The notes under the pieces: model-generated | The model's input: the letters and a program-made list of their open reading frames with translations, nothing else | Databases searched by the model: none | What the model was told of the DNA's origin: nothing | From: UJ101 sp965262705 | GTDB lineage: Bacteria; Bacteroidota; Bacteroidia; Flavobacteriales; UJ101 | Assembly: GCA_965262705.1 (NCBI GenBank) | Contig: OZ253556.1 | Coordinates: 2,254,060 to 2,318,059, forward strand | Direction: 5' to 3' | DNA length: 64,000 nucleotides | Shown here: one piece after another, positions 58,869 through 64,000 of the stretch | Layout of the letters: every line of letters starts with the position of its first letter | Numbering within the stretch: position 1 is the first letter of the stretch | Translations under genes and position numbers: made by a program

Positions 58869-61010
58869 TTATAAGTTTTTCAGTAAAAAGTTTGTCATTT
58901 TTCGATAGAGATTTAAGCGGGTATAGCCCCCGTATATACCATGATTTTTATCAGTGTAGATCTGCATGTCAAAATTTTTGCCGGCTTGTGTAAGCGCCTC
59001 GGTCATTTGCATCGTATTTTGCAGGTGTACATTATCATCCGCTGAACCATGAATAATTAAATATTTGCCTTTTAACTGATTGACAAAGTAAATAGGGGAA
59101 TTATCGTCATACCCGCGTGGATTTTCCTGAGGAGTCTGCAAAAATCGTTCGGTGTAAACTGAGTCGTAAAAGCGCCAGTTGGTTACCGGTGCAACCGCTA
59201 TTCCTGCTCTAAAAATATCAGCCCCTTTGGTCATAGCGAGTGAAGTCATATACCCTCCAAAACTCCAACCAAACATCCCGATGCGCTGCGCATCTATATA
59301 AGGAAGGTTTTGCAGATATTTTGCTGATAGCATTTGATCTTCAAATTCGTATTTTCCTAGGTTTTTATACGTGACTTTTTTAAAGTCAGCCCCTCTTCCG
59401 CCAGTGCCTCGATTATCCACCGAGACTACAATATAACCTTGTTCTGCTAAAGATTGAAACCAAAAATAATTGCTCCAACCCCAACGATTCATTACGGTTT
59501 GTACTCCCGGTCCTCCGTAAGCATACATTAATACAGGATATTTCTTTCCTTTGATCATATTCGAAGGGGTAATCATCCAAGCATTTAGTTTATCGCCGTT
59601 GCTGGTGATAAAGGTAAAAAACTTTTTGGGAGAAATATCATATTGTGTTAAAGCCTCATTTAATGAATGGCTATCTTCCAGTACCCTGATCTCTTTACCG
59701 TCTTTCCCATGGTTTAGTGTAATGTATTGCGGGGTGTTAGCATCGGTCCATGTATTAATGAAATAGTGAAAATTAGCTGAAAACTCGGCGTCATTCCATC
59801 CCTTGCGTTGAGATAGCTTTTGCTCGTTATCACCGGTGATATTGCAGGAATAAACACTTCGATTAACCGCACCTTCTTTTGTAGATTGATAATACACTTT
59901 TCCTTGGTACGAACCGTAAAAATCAGTTACTTCCCAAGCGCCTTTTGTGATTTTATTTTTTATTTTTCCTGTATCATAATCTATTAAATATAACTGACGA
60001 AATCCCTCCCGCTCGGAAGCCCAAATAATGCCTTTTGGAGTAATGTCAAAGGTGAGATTATCTGTTTCGATATATTTGGCATCTGCTTCAGTAAATAAAG
60101 TTTTATGCGAGTTGGATTTAATGTCTTCTTTTAAAACATATACGTTATTTTGATGGCGATTGGAGATAAAAATAAATAAATCATCCGCGTTATTTGGATT
60201 AAAAGAGATCTTCGGCACATAAAAATCTTGATAATTATCCAAATAAACATTTTGCGTTTTTTGGGTATTTAAATTATAATAATGCACGGATACTTTAGCA
60301 TTTTCTTCCCCTGCCTTAGGGTATTTATAGGAAATGAGTTTGGGGTAATTGTTTCCACTCTCATACAAGGGCAAGGTTACTTGTTTTACTTTTGATTCAT
60401 CAAATCGGATAAAGGCAATAACACTGCTGTCGGCATTCCAGTCAAAAGCGCGGACAAAAGAAAATTCTTCTTCATATACCCAGTCGGTAATTCCGTTGAT
60501 AATGTTATTTTTCTTGCCATCAGAAGTTATTTGGGTTATTTTATTGGTCAATAAATCTTGATAATAGAGATTATTTTCATAAACAAAAGCAACTTTTCGG
60601 CTATCGGGCGAAAAGGCAGGCTCCTGAATTTTTTTAGCCTTGAAAATGGGCGTAAATGTTTTTTTCTCTACATTATATACGTTATAAACCGCTCTTTTTG
60701 AATGTCGATAAATAAGCTCTTTATCAGTTTCTACTAAAATTTGTTTTTCATCTTTACTAAAAATATATCCTTGAAAACGACCGGGAATTAAAACCGCAGT
60801 TTCTTGTCCATTAGCGTAACTATATTCTACAATTCCTTTTTCTTCCAACACAGTATAATGTATGCCGTCTTGCATAGAATGAATATCTTTAATCGTTTTA
60901 GGGTAAAACTTGCCTGAAGCCCAAATATCGGTTAAAGTGATTTTTTGCTTTTGTGCAATTAAATTTGGCGATAGAAGTAAACTTATAAGAAATGAGAAAA
61001 GAAATTTCAT
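58869..61010 (-). CDS. Dipeptidyl-peptidase IV (S9 family)
   Basis: A 713-residue exported serine exopeptidase that removes Xaa-Pro or Xaa-Ala dipeptides from peptide N-termini. Signal peptide about residues 1-19 (FLISLLLSPNLIAQ). The beta-propeller (about 35-460) includes TDWVYEEEFSFVRAFDW, the Glu pair that anchors the substrate amino group. The hydrolase domain (about 470-713) has YAYGGPGVQTV, the nucleophile Ser in FGWSFGGYMTSLAM, Asp in IHGSADDNVHLQN and His in YTDKNHGIYGG. It is upstream of the POT transporter in a two-gene operon. Acts in the periplasm or on the surface in peptide feeding. Confidence 0.94.
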   Translation of the reverse strand: MKFLFSFLISLLLSPNLIAQKQKITLTDIWASGKFYPKTIKDIHSMQDGIHYTVLEEKGIVEYSYANGQETAVLIPGRFQGYIFSKDEKQILVETDKELIYRHSKRAVYNVYNVEKKTFTPIFKAKKIQEPAFSPDSRKVAFVYENNLYYQDLLTNKITQITSDGKKNNIINGITDWVYEEEFSFVRAFDWNADSSVIAFIRFDESKVKQVTLPLYESGNNYPKLISYKYPKAGEENAKVSVHYYNLNTQKTQNVYLDNYQDFYVPKISFNPNNADDLFIFISNRHQNNVYVLKEDIKSNSHKTLFTEADAKYIETDNLTFDITPKGIIWASEREGFRQLYLIDYDTGKIKNKITKGAWEVTDFYGSYQGKVYYQSTKEGAVNRSVYSCNITGDNEQKLSQRKGWNDAEFSANFHYFINTWTDANTPQYITLNHGKDGKEIRVLEDSHSLNEALTQYDISPKKFFTFITSNGDKLNAWMITPSNMIKGKKYPVLMYAYGGPGVQTVMNRWGWSNYFWFQSLAEQGYIVVSVDNRGTGGRGADFKKVTYKNLGKYEFEDQMLSAKYLQNLPYIDAQRIGMFGWSFGGYMTSLAMTKGADIFRAGIAVAPVTNWRFYDSVYTERFLQTPQENPRGYDDNSPIYFVNQLKGKYLIIHGSADDNVHLQNTMQMTEALTQAGKNFDMQIYTDKNHGIYGGYTRLNLYRKMTNFLLKNL

Positions 61011-61100
61011 AAATTGAATTTAGTTTTTAACAAATGTAATTTAATTTTTTTATAAACAAAAATTAAAAATTCCCATAAAGCCTCTGGAGTTTTATAAATA

Positions 61101-61202
61101 GACGTTTAGCTTGCGCTGACTTGCAGCTGCAAAAAGCATTCTAGTGATAAAATGCAGCGCCCGACTAAAAATTAACGGCAAGTCAGCAAAGCAAAAAGTC
61201 TC
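61101..61202. repeat. Dispersed-element copy, degenerate
   Basis: Begins GACGTTTAGCTTGCGCTGAC, includes CTTGCAGCTGCAAAAAGCAT and ATGCAGCGCCCGACTAAAAA, and ends GCAAAGCAAAAAGTCTC. It is one of two flanking the 22-bp array in this 990-base gap, which holds no gene. Confidence 0.6.
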
Positions 61203-61297
61203 ATGGTTTATACTTCATAATAGTTGCTTATTTAAAATCTGCCAGTAAAGGCAATTTTTTTTTCCAAGTCATTCTATAGTTTTTAATAAAAACTAAT

Positions 61298-61682
61298 TTC
61301 TTGCGTAAGTACAGAAGTTTTCTTGCGTAAGTACAGAAGTTTTCTTGCGTAAGTACAGAAGTTTTCTTGCATAAGTACAGAAGTTTTCTTGTGTAAGTAC
61401 AGAAATTTTCTTGCGTAAGTACAGAAGTTTTCTTGCGTAAGTACAGAAGTTTTCTTGCGTAAGTACAGAAGTTTTCTTGCGTAAGTACAGAAGTTTTCTT
61501 GCGTAAGTACAGAAGTTTTCTTGCGTAAGTACAGAAGTTTTCTTGCGTAAGTACAGAAGTTTTCTTGCGTAAGTACAGAAGTTTTCTTGCGTAAGTACAG
61601 AAGTTTTCTTGCGTAAGTACAGAAGTTTTCTTGCGTAAGTACAGAAGTTTTCTTGCGTAAGTACAGAAGTTTTTTTGCATAG
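61298..61682. repeat. 22-bp tandem array, about 17-18 units
   Basis: The unit TTGCGTAAGTACAGAAGTTT(TC) repeats at exact 22-bp spacing from 61301 (61301, 61323, 61345 and so on) to a last degenerate unit at 61675. Most units are identical; variants are TTGCATAAG (61367), TTGTGTAAG with an A for G (61389) and the final TTGCATAGG. Each unit has the near-palindrome TTGCGTAA and the tetramer GTAC. Since 22 is not a multiple of three, the array stays open in several minus-strand frames, but these lack gene-like features. It resembles iterons or a minisatellite. There are no spacers. Confidence 0.95.
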
Positions 61683-61734
61683 GTAAGAGAATATTTTGAT
61701 GTTCTTTTTTGATGAATTAGAACCTCTTGATTGC

Positions 61735-61953
61735 GCTGACTGCCGTTGCAAAAAACAATTTCAGCTTATGCAATGCAACGCCAAAGAACGGTAAGTCAGA
61801 GAAAACTAAAAATTAAACACCGGAGCATCCTTCTTGGGTGTGGGAGGATTTTAATTTTTTGATAAGAAAGTAGTTTGAAGTTAATGCCTAAAGTTTTTGT
61901 GCTTTTTTATATATTCTGCAACTGAACTGTAAGTCAGTAAAGCTAAAGGTCTC
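61735..61953. repeat. Dispersed element beside uvrA
   Basis: Starts with GCGCTGACTGCCGTTGCAAA; contains AAATTAAACACCGGAGCATC, TGGGTGTGGGAGGATTTTAA, AGTTTGAAGTTAATGCC and TTATATATTCTGCAACTGAA; ends GCTAAAGGTCTC at 61953. It is related to the 165-bp type with an additional GACTTGCAG-type right portion. Confidence 0.7.
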
Positions 61954-62000
61954 ATGGAATGTCTAACCGTGCTTTGAGAAGGGTTTAGTTGCCTATGTTG

Positions 62001-64000
62001 TTATAAATACAGTTCTTTTTTTAAGAATTTTCCGGTAATACTTTTCTTAATTTTAGTTATTTGCTCTGGAGTTCCCGTTGCTATAACTTGCCCACCCTTA
62101 TCTCCCCCCTCAGGACCTAGGTCAATAATCCAGTCAGTAATTTTTATAACCTCTAAATTGTGCTCAATGATGATCATTGAATTTCCCTTGTCCACCAATT
62201 TTTGTAAGACATTGAGCAAAATATGAATATCCTCAAAATGCAAGCCGGTAGTAGGCTCATCTAAAATATAAAGTGTTTTTCCCGTAGAGATTTTAGATAG
62301 TTCGGCGGCTAGTTTTATCCGTTGCGCCTCGCCGCCAGATAACGTAGTAGAAGGCTGCCCCAAAGTAATATAGCCTAAGCCTACTTCTTGTAAAGTTTTT
62401 ATTTTTCGATAAATTTTTGGAATCGGCTCAAAGAAGCCAACCGATTCATCAATAGTCATTTCCAAAATATCGTGAATAGATTTTCCTTTGTAGCGAACCT
62501 CGAGCGTTTCACGATTGAAACGTTTCCCTTGGCAGGCTTCGCAATGCACATGAATATCCGGCAAAAAATTCATCTCAATAACTCGCATACCTGATCCCTG
62601 ACAGGTTTCACAACGTCCTCCTTTGACATTAAAGGAAAAGCGCCCAGCGCTGTATCCTCTTATTTTTGCTTCTGAGGTTTGGGCAAATAGTTTTCTGATT
62701 TCTCCAAAAACGCCAGTGTATGTAGCTGGATTGGAGCGAGGCGTTCGTCCAATAGGCGACTGATCGATGTCAATCACCTTATCTAAATGATTTATCCCCT
62801 CAATCTTTTGATAGGGAAGCGGTTCCATCGTTCCGTTTTTGTAAAAATGATTATTCAAAACAGGGTATAACGTTTTATTAATTAAAGAGGATTTACCACT
62901 GCCTGACACACCCGTAATGCCAATCATTTTTTCTAGAGGAAGTTCTAAGGAAACATTTTTTAGATTGTTCCCCGTAGCACCTTTTAATTTTAATGAAAAA
63001 CCGTTGCCTTTCCTGCGAGTTTTTGGAACGGATATTTCCTTCTGCTTATTCAAATAGGAAGCCGTTAAGGTATGAGATTGCAACAACTGTTTAGGCGTTC
63101 CTTTTGAGACGATTTCTCCGCCGTTTTTTCCAGCTCCAGGACCTATATCAATTACATAATCCGCTTTTTCAATCATCTCTTTATCATGCTCTACCACCAA
63201 AATAGAGTTACCAATATCTCGTAGGTTTTTCAGTGAATGGATTAATTTTATATTATCACGTGGATGTAACCCTATGCTGGGTTCATCAAGAATGTATAGC
63301 ACATTGACCAGCTGCGAGCCTATTTGAGTCGCCAGCCTGATTCGCTGAGATTCGCCGCCGGAAAGCGTTTTTGAAGGACGATTTAAACTCAAATAATTTA
63401 GTCCTATATCTAATAAAAACTGGAGACGCCTGCGTAATTCTTTTAATACCTCCGCACTGATTATTTTTTGTTTTTCCTCTAATCTGTCTTCAATCCCCTG
63501 GAGCCATTTCCACAAGTTTTCTAAGGTCATTTGTGAGACCTCGCCTATGTTTTTTCCATCGATTTTAAAAACCAATGATTCTTTTTTTAATCTTGTCCCT
63601 TGGCATTCTTCGCAGTTTTTTTCTTCCATAAACCCTCTTGCCCAGCGAGTAATTCTGGCGGAAGCATTCTCCTTAAACTGATTTTCTATAAAGTGGGCAA
63701 TTCCTTCAAAATCTATCTTATAATTTTGATTACCTACATCTTCTTTTAGCCCGTATAAAATAACATTTATCGCTTTTTGAGAGATTTTTTCGATAGCAGT
63801 GTCTAAGGTAAAATCATATTTTTTTCCGATGAGTTCTATTTGTTTAAAAATCCAACGGTTTTTGTAAGTGCCTAAGGCGGTTATTCCTCCTTGTTTTATT
63901 GATTTTTTTGTATCAGGGATTAATTTATCCCTACTGATTTCAAAGACTTTTCCTAATCCGTTACACTTCGGACAAGCACCCTTTGGAGAGTTAAATGAAA
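62001..64000 (-). CDS. uvrA: UvrABC excision nuclease subunit A (partial)
   Basis: Damage-recognition ATPase of nucleotide excision repair. The frame is open from the stop at 62001 to the right edge, so about 666 C-terminal residues of an expected 930-940 are visible. From the N-terminal side: a zinc motif (SFNSPKGACPKCNGLG), then the Cys pair in NCEECQGTR, signature LSGGESQRIRLATQIG with Walker B YILDEPSIGLH of the first ATPase, then Walker A GVSGSGKSSLINKTL, the second zinc finger (RCETCQGSGMRVIEM), signature LSGGEAQRIKLAAEL and Walker B LYILDEPTTGLH. All motifs are intact. It ends 47 bases before a dispersed element. Confidence 0.97.
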   Translation of the reverse strand, partial: SFNSPKGACPKCNGLGKVFEISRDKLIPDTKKSIKQGGITALGTYKNRWIFKQIELIGKKYDFTLDTAIEKISQKAINVILYGLKEDVGNQNYKIDFEGIAHFIENQFKENASARITRWARGFMEEKNCEECQGTRLKKESLVFKIDGKNIGEVSQMTLENLWKWLQGIEDRLEEKQKIISAEVLKELRRRLQFLLDIGLNYLSLNRPSKTLSGGESQRIRLATQIGSQLVNVLYILDEPSIGLHPRDNIKLIHSLKNLRDIGNSILVVEHDKEMIEKADYVIDIGPGAGKNGGEIVSKGTPKQLLQSHTLTASYLNKQKEISVPKTRRKGNGFSLKLKGATGNNLKNVSLELPLEKMIGITGVSGSGKSSLINKTLYPVLNNHFYKNGTMEPLPYQKIEGINHLDKVIDIDQSPIGRTPRSNPATYTGVFGEIRKLFAQTSEAKIRGYSAGRFSFNVKGGRCETCQGSGMRVIEMNFLPDIHVHCEACQGKRFNRETLEVRYKGKSIHDILEMTIDESVGFFEPIPKIYRKIKTLQEVGLGYITLGQPSTTLSGGEAQRIKLAAELSKISTGKTLYILDEPTTGLHFEDIHILLNVLQKLVDKGNSMIIIEHNLEVIKITDWIIDLGPEGGDKGGQVIATGTPEQITKIKKSITGKFLKKELYL

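Noticed and set aside
61298..61682. CRISPR array
   Set aside because: Units are contiguous, with no unique spacers and no cas genes. The same applies to the 46-bp array at 56259-56442.
61228..61751. Two overlapping minus-strand ORFs of about 150 codons with repeats of LLYLRKKTSVLTQENFCTYA type
   Set aside because: They are readings of the 22-bp tandem array in different frames; the repeat has no stop in these frames, so the openness is automatic. No start-region signals or homology-like features are present.

Overview
The window is a chromosomal segment of an AT-rich member of the Bacteroidota, most likely class Flavobacteriia. The evidence is the gene content: TonB-linked receptors, a SusC/SusD pair, DUF5606 and DUF5683 proteins, the parA-parB-DUF5683-dapB gene order, an OmpP1/FadL-like protein, eukaryote-type ProRS, type III glutamine synthetase, a DPP-IV/peptide-transporter pair, and TAnnTTTG promoter boxes with almost no Shine-Dalgarno sites. 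Genus cannot be fixed from the sequence.

Layout. 0-26.8 kb is mostly housekeeping: cydAB (cydB cut by the left edge), a TonB-dependent receptor, ruvX-def-DUF5606, proS, a repetitive lipoprotein with an OmpP1-like protein, dapB-DUF5683-parB-parA, a secreted S9 peptidase, cysteine dioxygenase, a CfrBI-like restriction-modification pair whose nuclease gene is frameshifted, mutS2, an acyl-CoA dehydrogenase, a helix-hairpin-helix protein with a recent internal duplication, an alanine/glycine symporter and tRNA-Gly(GCC). 27-32.8 kb holds a ketoacyl synthase and a SusC/SusD operon ending in a perfect 30-bp-arm hairpin. 33-40.1 kb is a compact class I lanthipeptide locus: precursor lanA, dehydratase lanB, cyclase-like lanC, and a TonB-dependent receptor upstream. 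40.3-41.7 kb is an IS5-like insertion sequence. 41.7-49.3 kb has sufE, yciI, a type III restriction-modification island of foreign character with a frameshifted Res and a decayed RhuM gene, and a bacilliredoxin. 49.6-64 kb has glnN, pepT, a DUF2891 lipoprotein, a zone of gene debris, a cupin gene between two copies of a small mobile element, a peptide transporter with DPP-IV, a 22-bp tandem array, and uvrA cut by the right edge.

The thread running through the window is a dispersed family of short elements (about 165 bp when intact, with longer, shorter and decayed versions) in most larger intergenic gaps. Their ends (GAGACCGTTGCA and its complement) match the terminal inverted repeats of the IS at 40355-41626, so they look like non-autonomous (MITE-type) elements mobilised by that transposase. 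They supply stop codons to neighbours, bracket a cupin gene, abut truncated genes and flank the type III island. At least three copies have 5-6 bp flanking direct repeats.

The most promising biological system is the lanthipeptide locus. Its LanC-like protein has lost the Cys-His zinc-ligand pair of the family, its precursor has only two cysteines and a Pro/Lys-rich tail, and a hairpin between lanA and lanB may set the precursor-to-enzyme ratio.
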